Assembly (NCBI RefSeq): GCF_003253565.1
Contig: NZ_QKUF01000008.1
Coordinates: forward strand, 186,001 to 250,000
Source: Thermosporothrix hazakensis
GTDB lineage: Bacteria > Chloroflexota > Ktedonobacteria > Ktedonobacterales > Ktedonobacteraceae
DNA length: 64,000 nucleotides
Direction: 5' to 3'
In this document: positions 1 to 8,883 of the stretch, piece by piece
Position numbering within the stretch: the first letter of the stretch is position 1
Layout of the letters: the number at the start of each line of letters is the position of its first letter
Translations under genes and position numbers: made by a program
Notes under the pieces: generated by a model
Database searches by the model: none
What the model was told of the DNA's origin: nothing
Seen by the model: only the letters and a program-made list of their open reading frames with translations

Positions 1-644
1 AGGCTATCAAGCGAGGCGGCATAGGCTTTCGCACTGATCCCGGTCGCAACCACGGCGTTTAACAGCCGCGCCCCATCCATATGGGTCGCCATTCCGTGGG
101 CATGCGCGACCTCGCAGACCTCGCGAATGGTTTCCAGTGGCCAGCACTTTCCACCACCCATATTCGACGTCTGCTCGATTGAAATCGCACGGCTACGAGG
201 ATTATAGCGGCTTCGCTCACGAAGGGCCTCTTCTACCTGCCGTGCGGAATAGACGCCGCGCTCTCCATCAACGGTCCGAATCAAAATACCTTTGAGTGGT
301 GTCGGGCCGCCGCCCTCGTAGTGCAGAGGGTGCGCGGTCTTATCCATAATTACTTCATCGCCAGGCTGACAGTGGACACAGAAAGCGATCTGGTTACACA
401 TTGTGCCCGAGGGCAGATAGAGAGCCGCTTCCTTGCCCAGAAGCTCGGCCACCATGTCCTGTAAACGGTTCACGGTGGGATCTTCACCTAGTTGCTCATC
501 GCCAACCTCGGCCTGACACATGTACTCGCGCATGGCCAGGGTTGGCCTGGTAATCGTATCACTGTACAGATCTACCCGGATGGGAATATCGGTAGGTACA
601 TCCATAACGCAGCTATAAGGCTCCTCATTTTTCTGTAAATTCAT
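1..644 (-). CDS. Low-specificity L-threonine aldolase, N-terminal part (runs off the window start)
   Basis: Fold-type I PLP enzyme that would cleave L-threonine or allo-threonine to glycine and acetaldehyde in the cytoplasm. The frame opens at the ATG at 644 and stays open to base 1, about 214 residues. Visible family signatures are RVDLYSDTITRPT near the N-terminus, GDEQLGEDPTVNRLQ, the PSGTMCNQ segment, the AHPLHYEGGGP loop and HMDGARLLNA, whose Asp contacts the PLP ring in this family. The PLP lysine lies beyond the window edge, so activity cannot be judged. It is divergent from the leucine-rich-repeat gene to its right. Family assignment is strong; substrate stereochemistry cannot be read. 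Confidence 0.9.
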   Translation of the reverse strand, partial: MNLQKNEEPYSCVMDVPTDIPIRVDLYSDTITRPTLAMREYMCQAEVGDEQLGEDPTVNRLQDMVAELLGKEAALYLPSGTMCNQIAFCVHCQPGDEVIMDKTAHPLHYEGGGPTPLKGILIRTVDGERGVYSARQVEEALRERSRYNPRSRAISIEQTSNMGGGKCWPLETIREVCEVAHAHGMATHMDGARLLNAVVATGISAKAYAASLDS

Positions 645-1011
645 GTTTCGCGTTTTGAGCGGAACGTGCACGGCCCCTTCCCGCGCTTCTGATCTTCTAC
701 ATATACCCTGCGGGTCAGGCCGCTCTCTTCTTCAGTATATAGTAGCATGCTAATGTATAACAAGTAGAGTAAAGATCTATATTCGATAATGCGACTATGG
801 AAACAATGACCATTGCCCTTATGTTTCGGCCTTTCGATCCGCTATTGTGAGATCGCTCACGTTTCTCGCCATCCAAATTCGGCGCTTCTTTCTGAGGCAG
901 AATGTAAAAGTGAAGTATTTCATAGACAACCCTGCTTAAAAAAGTCACAATGTCGGATAGAATAGCCGTTTGTTTGTAACATATAAAGCAGCAAGGAGCC
1001 ATCCGGGAACA
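645..1011. other. Divergent intergenic region, no gene seen
   Basis: AT-richer spacer between the threonine aldolase and LRR genes. It must hold both promoters, but I could not pick a convincing -35/-10 pair. Only a short palindrome TAGCATGCTA near 742-752 stands out. Confidence 0.5.
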
Positions 1012-2469
1012 ATGGATATCGCAAAGCTTCTCTCATCCGCACATCTCTCGCATGAGCCTGCTTTCCTGCACGAAGCAGTTCATCATGCTTCCGAAGCAGA
1101 GCTAGAAGCCCTGGTACTGGCTCTGCTTGAGCGCGGCGACAATGAACCATCCTATCAGCGCCTTTTGCACTTTCAGGCCCTCGCCTGCCTCTCTGCGCTG
1201 CCAGCGCATTCACCGTTGCTACCGCGCCTGCATGCAACACTGCTCACGCTCTTTCCACCTCAACATTTCTACGAAACAGAGCTGCTCGGCATGGCGGGCA
1301 ATGCACTTGTAGAGCCGGTGCAAAACCTGTTGCTCCAGACCGATACTGCTGATACCAGCAGGTGGCAAGCCGGCCTGCATACCCTGTTGCATATCGGAGG
1401 TGAGCAGGCCATGAATGCGCTTCATCGGCTGCTTGAGTGGCTTCGTTCACGGGAGGAGTTCACGGCAATTGTGCAGCCTTTGCAGGATGAATGGCTTGAG
1501 GGCTGGAAAAGCCGCCGTTTCCCACCCGAACGCTTTGCACGGGATGTCCTTGTGCCCATCTTCGGCACCACACCCCGGCTCCTCTTGCGCGACCTCTCTG
1601 GCTCGCTGAGCGGGCTGCAATACCTCTCGCACCTGGAACAACTCAAGATCTACGAGAGCCCGGAATTGACAAGCATTCAGGCATTACACGGACACCCGAA
1701 CCTCCGGCAGGTACAGCTTGTGGGATGTCCCCGATTGCGTGACGCCACCATTTTCACCACGCTGCCGCGTCTGGAGCTGCTTGATCTGGCCCGCTGTCCG
1801 GGCCTCTATGATATTGATGTACTTGCCTGCCTGTCTCCACACATCGAACTCAATCTATGGTTCTCGCGCTCGCTAAAGGGGCTCCATCGGCTTTCCGGGC
1901 TTACTGAGCTCTCCTGTGATGCGCTGGAAGATGCGGCCGAGCTGGCACAGCTTCCCGGACTAAAGCGCCTGTTCCTTGACGGCTACTCGTATAGCGACGG
2001 CACCCATACGCCCAGACCACGCAATCTCCATGTCCTGTCTACGCTCAGCGGGCTGGAATCCCTGACCTTGCGAGATCTCACGCTGGATACACTGGCAGTG
2101 CTGGCCCCGCTCACCCGGCTGAAAGAGCTGCACCTGTATGGCTGCCAGCCCTTCACCGATCTGTCACCGCTGACGGCGTTGTCCGAGCTGGAAACCCTTT
2201 CGATTACTGATAGCCTGATCGAAGATATTCGCCCGCTTGCTGAATTGCCACGCCTGCGCAAGCTCTCCCTCTCGCTGAATACCCGTATCAAGCGGCTTGA
2301 CATGCTGCCCCCCGTTGAGACGCTCGATATCTCGGGTTGTACCAATCTCGATCTACAGGCTTTGCAGCCCGTGCTACGAGGCTCCTCACTCAAAGAACTG
2401 TTTATCGGCGAAAATCGTGGCGAGCTTGATTATGCGGCACTCCCGCCCAACATCGACATCCGTCAATAA
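1012..2469 (+). CDS. Leucine-rich-repeat protein with helical N-terminal domain
   Basis: 485-residue protein of unknown role, probably cytoplasmic because no signal peptide is seen. Residues ~1-170 are helical and HEAT-like; from ~190 to the end there are roughly ten LRR units with LxxLxxLxLxxC spacing (for example LSHLEQLKIYESPEL, LTRLKELHLYGC, LSELETLSITDS). LRRs are protein-binding scaffolds; no catalytic domain is visible. The frame opens upstream at a TTG (970), but AAGGAG at 993-998 fits the ATG at 1012 better, with a rather long 13-nt spacing. It stands alone between the aldolase and the ThDP enzyme. Repeat architecture is clear, function is not. Confidence 0.75.
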   Translation: MDIAKLLSSAHLSHEPAFLHEAVHHASEAELEALVLALLERGDNEPSYQRLLHFQALACLSALPAHSPLLPRLHATLLTLFPPQHFYETELLGMAGNALVEPVQNLLLQTDTADTSRWQAGLHTLLHIGGEQAMNALHRLLEWLRSREEFTAIVQPLQDEWLEGWKSRRFPPERFARDVLVPIFGTTPRLLLRDLSGSLSGLQYLSHLEQLKIYESPELTSIQALHGHPNLRQVQLVGCPRLRDATIFTTLPRLELLDLARCPGLYDIDVLACLSPHIELNLWFSRSLKGLHRLSGLTELSCDALEDAAELAQLPGLKRLFLDGYSYSDGTHTPRPRNLHVLSTLSGLESLTLRDLTLDTLAVLAPLTRLKELHLYGCQPFTDLSPLTALSELETLSITDSLIEDIRPLAELPRLRKLSLSLNTRIKRLDMLPPVETLDISGCTNLDLQALQPVLRGSSLKELFIGENRGELDYAALPPNIDIRQ

Positions 2470-2649
2470 GGAAGTGCTCAGCTTTTATGGCTAGTCCACT
2501 GCCTATTTTTTCCTATTCTCTCGATTCGCTGTTTATAATAAGAGAGATTTCATACATGATTTTTTCAAAGACACGCCGCAGGAGCCAGAGAACGGGCTAG
2601 CTCGATATGGCTGAACAGGAGCTCGGGCGTGAAAGGAGGATTCACCAGC

Positions 2650-4275
2650 GTGAACAAACGGCAGCACCTCACCGGTGCGCAAGCACTTATCGCCTCACTT
2701 CAGGCATTTCAGGTTGATACTCTGTTCGGTATTCCCGGCGTGCATACGCTCCCGATATATGATGTTTTACGCGAAACACCCGGCATACGCCATATTCTGG
2801 GACGACATGAGCAGGGAGCCGGTTTTATGGCGGAGGGATATGCACGGGTCACAGGCCGCCCCGGCATCGTCAGCACGATCACCGGGCCTGGCGTCACTAA
2901 CGCCACGACGCCGATGGGCAGTGCATTCGCCGATTCAATTCCACTTATGGTTATCAGTTCAGGACCTGCTCGCGCCTCTGTCGGTCGCAACCGGGGCGAA
3001 CTCCATGAGGTCAAAAATCAAGCGGGCATTATGGAGGCGCTCGCCGGGTGGACTCGCTGTGTCCAGCATGTAGAAGAGATTCCAGGCGCGATTCAAGACG
3101 CCATGCGCGTGATGCTGCAAGGTCGCCCGCGTGGCGCTTATCTTCAGATCCCCCTTGACGTCCTTCGCGAAAAGGCGTATGTCACGCTCCCCGACGAGGA
3201 GGATCTAACCTATACTCGACCGCAACCCGCTACAGCCGATATTCAGGCCGCCGCGCACCTGCTGCGCGAGGCACAGTTTCCGGTCATCGTTGCCGGAGCT
3301 GGCGTCACCTTTTCTGGCGCGAATACAGAGCTTGTGCTGCTTGCAGAGCGGCTTCAGGCTCCGGTCATTCTGGGAAGCAAGAGCCATGACGTGATGTCCA
3401 GCGCTCACCCGCTTGCTGTCCTCACGACGGCCTATATCACTGATGAGCTGGATCCGCTACTGACGCGGGCCGATGTCGCGCTTGTGATTGGAAGCAAGCT
3501 CGGCGCGGAACGGACCGCCTATGGCCGCATGAAGCTCCCCCGCACGCTGATTCATATCGATATCGATGCATCCGAATTCGGGCGCAATTATCCCGCTTCA
3601 CTCGGCATCGTTTCCGACGCTCGGGCCGCTCTGGAAGCGCTTTTGCCGCTCCTACCAGAAGAGGCACCGGCACGACCCGAGTTGCCCGCGCTGCTGGATG
3701 AGGCACGTGCCGCGGTCGTTGCCCATACCCGGGCCTATTTCGGCGAAGGGGTTTGCTTCCTGCCAGCCATCCGAGAGGCGCTGCCCCATGACGCGATTGT
3801 GGTGGCCGATATGACGATGCTTGGTTATGCCAGCACGGTCAGCCTGCCGATCTATGAGCCACGCACCTTCATCCACCCTAACGAATATTGTACTATCGGT
3901 TGTGGGCTTCCGCTGGCTCTGGGAGCGAAGGTAGCCGCACCGAAGCAGCCAGTCATCGCGCTCTGCGGTGATGCTGGCTTCCTGCTGAACATCGCTGAAA
4001 TGGCGACAGCGGTACAGGAACAGATCCCGGTTATCGCGGTTGTCTTCAACGATTCGACCTTTACCGCGGTGAAAACCGAGCAGCGGGCTGCCTATGATCG
4101 CCGCTATATCGCGACGGATGTCATTGAGCCCGATTATGTGGCGCTGGCTCAGGCATTCCGCGCCTATGGAACCCGGGTCAGCACGCCGGAAGCGCTCCGG
4201 GACGCGCTCCGCGAGGCGCTCACCCTCAACCGCCCGACAGTAATTGAGGTCCAACTGCCACCCAAACAGTGGTAA
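2650..4275 (+). CDS. Thiamine-diphosphate-dependent decarboxylase, AruI/acetolactate-synthase-like
   Basis: 541-residue ThDP enzyme of the acetolactate synthase/2-oxo-acid decarboxylase superfamily. Three domains are visible: the PYR domain with the catalytic Glu in GRHEQGAGFMAEGYAR; a central FAD-type/DHS domain (PVIVAGAGVTFSGANTE); and the PP domain with the ThDP-Mg motif GDAGFLLN followed about 25 residues later by FNDS. The PYR region (FGIPGVHTL, ITGPGVTN) resembles 5-guanidino-2-oxopentanoate decarboxylase (AruI) more than true IlvB, and no small IlvN subunit gene is adjacent, so a biosynthetic acetolactate synthase is less likely. The longest frame starts at GTG 2629, but AAAGGAGGA at 2632-2639 lies inside it, placing the real start at GTG 2650. 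Substrate is uncertain. Confidence 0.82.
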   Translation: MNKRQHLTGAQALIASLQAFQVDTLFGIPGVHTLPIYDVLRETPGIRHILGRHEQGAGFMAEGYARVTGRPGIVSTITGPGVTNATTPMGSAFADSIPLMVISSGPARASVGRNRGELHEVKNQAGIMEALAGWTRCVQHVEEIPGAIQDAMRVMLQGRPRGAYLQIPLDVLREKAYVTLPDEEDLTYTRPQPATADIQAAAHLLREAQFPVIVAGAGVTFSGANTELVLLAERLQAPVILGSKSHDVMSSAHPLAVLTTAYITDELDPLLTRADVALVIGSKLGAERTAYGRMKLPRTLIHIDIDASEFGRNYPASLGIVSDARAALEALLPLLPEEAPARPELPALLDEARAAVVAHTRAYFGEGVCFLPAIREALPHDAIVVADMTMLGYASTVSLPIYEPRTFIHPNEYCTIGCGLPLALGAKVAAPKQPVIALCGDAGFLLNIAEMATAVQEQIPVIAVVFNDSTFTAVKTEQRAAYDRRYIATDVIEPDYVALAQAFRAYGTRVSTPEALRDALREALTLNRPTVIEVQLPPKQW

Positions 4276-4282
4276 AGTCAAG

Positions 4283-4313
4283 GGCAAGCGTCCCGACTCC
4301 GGTGACGCTTGCC
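4283..4313. terminator. Bidirectional hairpin between convergent genes
   Basis: Perfect 10-bp stem GGCAAGCGTC / GACGCTTGCC with an 11-nt loop, between the stop codons of the ThDP enzyme and the lipoprotein. The T-tract is weak on both sides. Confidence 0.65.
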
Positions 4314-4329
4314 TGCTCGTCTGGAAGCA

Positions 4330-5088
4330 CTACTTCTTGAGACCGAGCATCAGGGTTTCGTCCAACAGTTTCCAGAAGCTCTGGTCAGCCTGCTTGATAT
4401 GTCCAGCATCGTCGTTAAAGAAGACCGTGCCGCAGCCGCTTTGATCAGCGGTGACCTTGACTTCCTGCTTGCCTTGATAGAAGGTCAGGTCATAGTGCGG
4501 GCCCGCCATCATCGTACACATCTTTTTCTGGTCCAGTGGCGGCAACTTCTCGATCGCATCATACAGCTTTTGCACTTTCTCTTTATCGACAACCGTCGGC
4601 TTTTGCAGCGACGGGTTCATATCGACACCCCTCACCGTCGCATCCACCTTCTCAGGCTGAAACGCTGCCTTTGCCTCCGTGATAAGCTGCATCAAGATAT
4701 CTTTGCTATCGGCGGTCAGGCGTCGAGTATCCGTCTGACTGAACCTGATGGTTCCACATCCGCTTTCATCAATGCTCACTTTTTCCTGTTTATCGCCCTG
4801 ATTGAAGACCAGCCCATAGCCAGGCCCTGCTTGCCTGGTACAGGGTGTGTTATTCGGCAGGGCAGGCGCTGCCTTCAGCGTTTCAAGCAGCTTTTGTACG
4901 TTATTCTGGTCTGTTGTCTGGTAGATAGCATTGACTGTCTTCTGGTCGGCAGCATACAGCGTCATCTGTACGCTATTGGCATCGGCTGCACCCGCTCCAG
5001 TGGTGGTACTGGCGCTTCCACATGCGACCAGAAGCAGTGTCAGGAGAAGCAGGCCGAAAGCCGATATACTCTGTTTCTTCATCAGCAT
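4330..5088 (-). CDS. Lipoprotein with two repeated domains, function unknown
   Basis: 252 residues. The N-terminus MLMKKQS is followed by a hydrophobic stretch ending in a lipobox (LLLVAC), so it should be a membrane-anchored extracytoplasmic lipoprotein. The mature part holds two similar halves of about 110 residues, each with a CT..AGPxY motif (CTRQAGPGYGLVF and CTMMAGPHYDLTF) and later an SGCGTxxF motif (DESGCGTIRF, DQSGCGTVFF), suggesting an internal duplication with two disulfides. AAGGAG (complement of 5095-5100) supports the ATG at 5088; the longer open frame upstream is not credible because it runs into the MerR promoter. I do not recognise the family. Confidence 0.75.
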   Translation of the reverse strand: MLMKKQSISAFGLLLLTLLLVACGSASTTTGAGAADANSVQMTLYAADQKTVNAIYQTTDQNNVQKLLETLKAAPALPNNTPCTRQAGPGYGLVFNQGDKQEKVSIDESGCGTIRFSQTDTRRLTADSKDILMQLITEAKAAFQPEKVDATVRGVDMNPSLQKPTVVDKEKVQKLYDAIEKLPPLDQKKMCTMMAGPHYDLTFYQGKQEVKVTADQSGCGTVFFNDDAGHIKQADQSFWKLLDETLMLGLKK

Positions 5089-5204
5089 CGAACGCTCCTT
5101 TCTTGAAGGGATGCTGTAAACGTTCCATCGGAGATAATGACGTTGGACCCTCGCATTTTGTTCCCGATTGCCTGCTTTTTTCCCTGCAATTCGCCCACTT
5201 GCCC

Positions 5205-5236
5205 TTGACCTTGTCGCAGGGACAAGGTTGTATGAT
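5205..5236 (+). promoter_or_regulatory. MerR-type operator/promoter
   Basis: -35 TTGACC (5205-5210) and -10 TATGAT (5231-5236) are separated by 20 bp. The spacer region carries a perfect dyad ACCTTGTC-n5-GACAAGGT (5208-5228). An over-long spacer centred on a palindrome is how MerR activators twist a promoter into use, so the MerR gene 22 nt downstream probably regulates its own operon. Confidence 0.85.
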
Positions 5237-5257
5237 GTGAGAGAGAAAGGAGCAAGC

Positions 5258-6058
5258 ATGAGAAAGCATTTGCATATCGGCGAGGTGGCGCAACTGCTGG
5301 GCATCACCCCCAAAGCGATCAGGCATTATCAAAAGCTCGGGCTGCTTGAAGAGCCAGCTCGCAGCCCGGCGGGCTACAGGCTCTACGATACGCGTGCGAT
5401 TCTCCGCCTGCATCAGATCAAGCAGCTTCAGGCGCTCGGGCTTCCTCTTAAGCGGATTCGCGCTCTGCTTGGCCGTCAGACCAGAGAACAACCGCTGCCC
5501 GTTATCTTACAGGCGCTTGATGCAGAGCTTACAGCACAGATCCAGGAGCTGGAAGCGCGTCGTGCCAGAATCCGTGAACTGCTCTCCGAAGGGCCACTTG
5601 AGCAGGTTGAGCAGCTTCCGGCTTCATCTCGCATGCTGCAACAGATCAGGCAACAGCTTGAGCAGGAGGGCATTCAGGTTCACCCGGCCATCTGGGAGAT
5701 CGAGACGAAAGTGATCTCCCTGCTGGAAGATTTCCGGTGGCCGATCTCCTCTACGCTGCTAGAGCAGTTTCGCCTCCTGATGCACGAGCAGCCCGAGCTC
5801 TGGAGGCACCTGCTCTCCATCTATAGCAGGCTTTCAACCACGCTTGAAGCGTCTGCCGATGGAGAGCTTCTGTTACAAGATCAGGAGATACAGGCCCTGA
5901 TCACTGATGTAGTGAAATATCTGCCTGTACCCGAAATGCAAAAGCCATTTACGGACGCTTTCGCAGAACTGATGCTCGGCTCGCTGTCACCGCAGGCCGA
6001 GACAATGATACAGCTTCTCAAGCAGGCTCTTCTTGAACAACCACACCAGGAGCCCTGA
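5258..6058 (+). CDS. MerR family transcriptional regulator
   Basis: 266-residue cytoplasmic DNA-binding regulator. The N-terminal MerR winged helix is textbook: LHIGEVAQLLGITPKAIRHY, then YQKLGLLEEPARSPAGYRLY. A coiled-coil dimerisation helix follows (about residues 75-125) and then a ~140-residue helical effector domain without obvious Cys ligands, so a small organic or drug-like inducer is more likely than a metal. The ATG at 5258 is chosen over the longer frame because AGAAAGGAG lies just upstream and because the promoter lies inside the longer version. It is the first gene of an apparent operon with the ABC ATPase (28 nt away) and permease, which suggests it senses the substrate of that exporter. 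Confidence 0.9.
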   Translation: MRKHLHIGEVAQLLGITPKAIRHYQKLGLLEEPARSPAGYRLYDTRAILRLHQIKQLQALGLPLKRIRALLGRQTREQPLPVILQALDAELTAQIQELEARRARIRELLSEGPLEQVEQLPASSRMLQQIRQQLEQEGIQVHPAIWEIETKVISLLEDFRWPISSTLLEQFRLLMHEQPELWRHLLSIYSRLSTTLEASADGELLLQDQEIQALITDVVKYLPVPEMQKPFTDAFAELMLGSLSPQAETMIQLLKQALLEQPHQEP

Positions 6059-6086
6059 GAAGCTTCCTCAGGGCCAGGAGGAATAG

Positions 6087-7424
6087 ATGCAAGATACTGA
6101 CAACAGGACGTTATCACGAAGTGAAGTATTTCCACTTATGTTTTCGTATACCGCGATTCGCTCGCGCTTCAACAACACCCTTATCACGCTTTGCTGTCTG
6201 CTTTTCCTTGAGGGTGGTGTGCTCCTGCTCGTTCTCATGCTCCTGCCCGTCCACGCATCGTTCAAGTGGGGAGGGGCGGCACTCGCGCTGCTTCTGCCCA
6301 TCATCATCCTTATAAAAATGCGGGCACCGCTCCACACGCGCCATTGCCTGACAGAGAGCGAGCTGACAGTGCGCTATGGCACCTTCGTGGCCACAGTGCC
6401 CCGTGCGCTGATTGAGGTAGCAGAACCTGTGCAGAAACGGCTTTCCCCGTTTCACAGCACAACCCCGCTCTATGAGCAAGATGAGCAGCAATTGAACGTC
6501 TGCTTCTCGGAACAGGGACAGGTGTTATTCCGGCTGCGTAAACCGCTTCCCCTGCTCATCGGCCAACACGAAAAGCCTGTCCGCTCCATACTGCTAAACG
6601 TTGATGAGCGTGATAGCTTTCTCCGGCTGCTCGCTCAAGAGGAGAAGACGGTGCATCACCTTTCCGGAGCGCTGTATGAAGCGATCCCGGAGGAACAAGC
6701 GGCCATCACTATCGAGGGCCTGACCGCCCGATTCGGCTCCCTGAGCGCTGTGGATAACCTGACTATCCGGGTGCGGCGCGGTGAGATTTACGGGTTTCTG
6801 GGAACCAATGGAGCAGGCAAAACGACAACAATCAAGATGCTGGTCGGTCTGCTGCAACCGACAGCGGGTCGGATCACGCTTGCAGGCTATGACATCTGGC
6901 AAGAACCGCTTCCAGTAAAACAGCGTCTCGGGTATGTGGCAGACCGGGCCATTCTCTATGAACGCCTGACCGGACGCGAGTTTCTGACGTTTCTGGCGAG
7001 CGTGCGCCGTGTTCCCCGGGCTCGGGAACGGATCAGTTCACTCCTCGAACTGCTGGACCTGAGCGAGCATGCAGAGCGCCCCTGCGGTACCTATTCACTC
7101 GGGATGAAGCGCAAGCTTTCCCTTGCAGGAGCTCTGCTGCATCAACCGGACGTACTGGTGCTTGATGAGCCTCTCAACGGGCTGGACCCACAAAGCGCGT
7201 TTCGGCTCAAGCGGCTCCTGAGCGAACAGGCTGCGGCAGGCACAACCATTTTTCTCTCGCTGCATGACCTGGCGACGGCTGAGAATATCTGTCAGCGAGT
7301 GGGCATTATCCACAAAGGACGGTTGCTTGCTGAAGGAAGTCCTGCCGAACTATGCACCCTGCTGGCCGCTCCCGATCTGGAAACGGCCTTCCTCAAACTA
7401 ACACAAGGAGAGGTAAATGTATGA
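6087..7424 (+). CDS. ABC transporter ATPase with N-terminal membrane/PH-like domain
   Basis: 445 residues. About 200 N-terminal residues precede a complete ABC ATPase. This extension has two hydrophobic helices (around residues 32-54 and 60-80) and then a segment resembling a bacterial PH domain (LTESELTVRYG, VPRALIEVAEP). The ATPase has Walker A GTNGAGKTT, signature YSLGMKRKL (LSGGQ variant typical of export ATPases), Walker B VLVLDEP and the H-loop LSLHD. SD AGGAGG lies 5 nt before the ATG. The stop overlaps the permease start (ATGA), so the two are translationally coupled. Likely role: drug, bacteriocin or lipid export or immunity, controlled by the MerR protein. Fusion of a PH-like membrane module to the ATPase is unusual. 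Confidence 0.85.
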   Translation: MQDTDNRTLSRSEVFPLMFSYTAIRSRFNNTLITLCCLLFLEGGVLLLVLMLLPVHASFKWGGAALALLLPIIILIKMRAPLHTRHCLTESELTVRYGTFVATVPRALIEVAEPVQKRLSPFHSTTPLYEQDEQQLNVCFSEQGQVLFRLRKPLPLLIGQHEKPVRSILLNVDERDSFLRLLAQEEKTVHHLSGALYEAIPEEQAAITIEGLTARFGSLSAVDNLTIRVRRGEIYGFLGTNGAGKTTTIKMLVGLLQPTAGRITLAGYDIWQEPLPVKQRLGYVADRAILYERLTGREFLTFLASVRRVPRARERISSLLELLDLSEHAERPCGTYSLGMKRKLSLAGALLHQPDVLVLDEPLNGLDPQSAFRLKRLLSEQAAAGTTIFLSLHDLATAENICQRVGIIHKGRLLAEGSPAELCTLLAAPDLETAFLKLTQGEVNV

Positions 7425-8827
7425 TATATATCTGGCAAGCCCGCTTCCAGAGCCTCCTGAATGGGCTACGCTATGAGAAGCCCATGCGGGTGGCGTTACC
7501 CTTCATGGTGTTGTTTGGCCTGCTTCCGCTTGGCTGGATGGTTGCAGACCTATCTCCCTGGCAGGTTCTCGGAGGAAGCTGGCTGCTTGTCGTTCTGCTC
7601 GCGCTCTTGAGCATCCGTACAAGCCTGAATAGCACCAGTACACAGCTTCTCTTGCTGCTTCCCTTCACACCGCGTACCCTCTGTTATACCGTGCTTGGCG
7701 AGCTCATCCTTGAACAGAGCTGGCCGCTCCTGACACTCTCAGGTGGCTCGCTCCTCTGGCTTGCGTCCAGGCACATGAACATATGCTGGCTGCTGCTCCT
7801 GTCAGCGGGCATGTTGCTTGCGCCAGTCTGTGCCCTGCTCGGCCTTCTGCTTGCTCATTCTCTGGCAAGTGGTGCGCTGTGGAGGCGCCTATGCTCGCTT
7901 ATGGCGCTCGTTAGTGGGCTTCTTTTCATGAGCATCGCAAAGCTGCTCACGCCTCAACCGGAAGCGCTTCTGCTGTTACTCTGCTGTCTGCTGGCGCTGC
8001 TTCTTGGCCCGCTGGCACCACTTATCGGGAAATTATACGCATCTGTCTTCTACCAGCAGCAGGCATCCCGGCGGCACCGGCAGGCAGTTCCCGGGATGCG
8101 CCCGCTTCTCGCCTGGCTTGAGCGCAAGAACAACCCTGAAAGTGCCTTTCTGTTCAAGGCACTGCTGAACCAGAGCCGTAACCCGTTTACCTGGATCCGA
8201 ACGGGCATTATGGTGCTGCTTGTTGCCCTTTTTCCTCTGGTCTATCCATACGTGCAGGGATACGCGTCAAAGAGCGTCGTGGCAACGCTGTACGCGCTTG
8301 CGGTCACGCTATTCCACGTGCTGGAGCCGGGTACCTGCGCGCTCGGCGGAGAGGGAAACCGCCTGACGCTCCTGCTGACAGCGCCACTCAAGCCGGCCCA
8401 TCTGCTTCGTGCCCGTTTGCTTGTCTTTCTGTTATTGATCGTCGGGGAGGGTCTGTTCATCGGCGCGCTGCTTGGTTGGTGGCTTCATCTCACCGCACAG
8501 GAATATGCGAGCATGTTCACTACTGTCTGTCTGCTGCTCAGTGGCTGCACGACACTGCTTGTCTGTGGAAGCGCCCACGATGCCGACCTGAACCAGGCAG
8601 CCGAGACACTGGCCGAGCGCCTGCTACAAGAAGAGGGCCCGTTCACACCCCTGCGGATGCTTCTGCTCGGGAGCTGTCTGGGCTACGCGTTTGGTTCGGG
8701 TGTGCTACTCTGGACGCTCCCATTCTGGTATGCTCTGCCGCTGCTCAGTGTTCTGACGGGGACGCTGTTCCTGTTGAGCTGGCGTTTCGGTCTGGGGGGA
8801 CTCACCAGGCTTGTCAAGCCGCACTAA
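7421..8827 (+). CDS. ABC transporter permease
   Basis: 468-residue integral membrane protein with roughly 10-12 hydrophobic helices and no soluble domain other than a basic loop (RRHRQAVPGMRPLLAWLERKN) near residue 220. It is the membrane partner of the ATPase upstream, to which it is joined by a 4-base ATGA overlap (start 7421, upstream stop ends 7424). The longer reading upstream lies inside the ATPase gene and is rejected. Substrate cannot be read from sequence; the MerR-ATPase-permease order suggests inducible export. Confidence 0.8.
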   Translation: MIYIWQARFQSLLNGLRYEKPMRVALPFMVLFGLLPLGWMVADLSPWQVLGGSWLLVVLLALLSIRTSLNSTSTQLLLLLPFTPRTLCYTVLGELILEQSWPLLTLSGGSLLWLASRHMNICWLLLLSAGMLLAPVCALLGLLLAHSLASGALWRRLCSLMALVSGLLFMSIAKLLTPQPEALLLLLCCLLALLLGPLAPLIGKLYASVFYQQQASRRHRQAVPGMRPLLAWLERKNNPESAFLFKALLNQSRNPFTWIRTGIMVLLVALFPLVYPYVQGYASKSVVATLYALAVTLFHVLEPGTCALGGEGNRLTLLLTAPLKPAHLLRARLLVFLLLIVGEGLFIGALLGWWLHLTAQEYASMFTTVCLLLSGCTTLLVCGSAHDADLNQAAETLAERLLQEEGPFTPLRMLLLGSCLGYAFGSGVLLWTLPFWYALPLLSVLTGTLFLLSWRFGLGGLTRLVKPH

Positions 8828-8830
8828 AGA

Positions 8831-8876
8831 AGAAGGCAACGTTTCCCTCTTGTCGAAACGTTGCCTTCTACATTTT
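8831..8876. terminator. Strong bidirectional intrinsic terminator
   Basis: Perfect 15-bp stem (8831-8845 with 8855-8869), 9-nt loop, between the convergent permease and TerC genes, with T-rich sequence after it on the + strand. Confidence 0.9.
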
Positions 8877-8883
8877 TCTCAAC

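Noticed and set aside
2629..2649. GTG start for the ThDP enzyme at 2629
   Set aside because: The SD AAAGGAGGA would be inside the coding region; it serves the GTG at 2650.
5168..5257. Longer N-terminus for the MerR protein
   Set aside because: The MerR-type promoter lies inside this extension and a good SD precedes the ATG at 5258.
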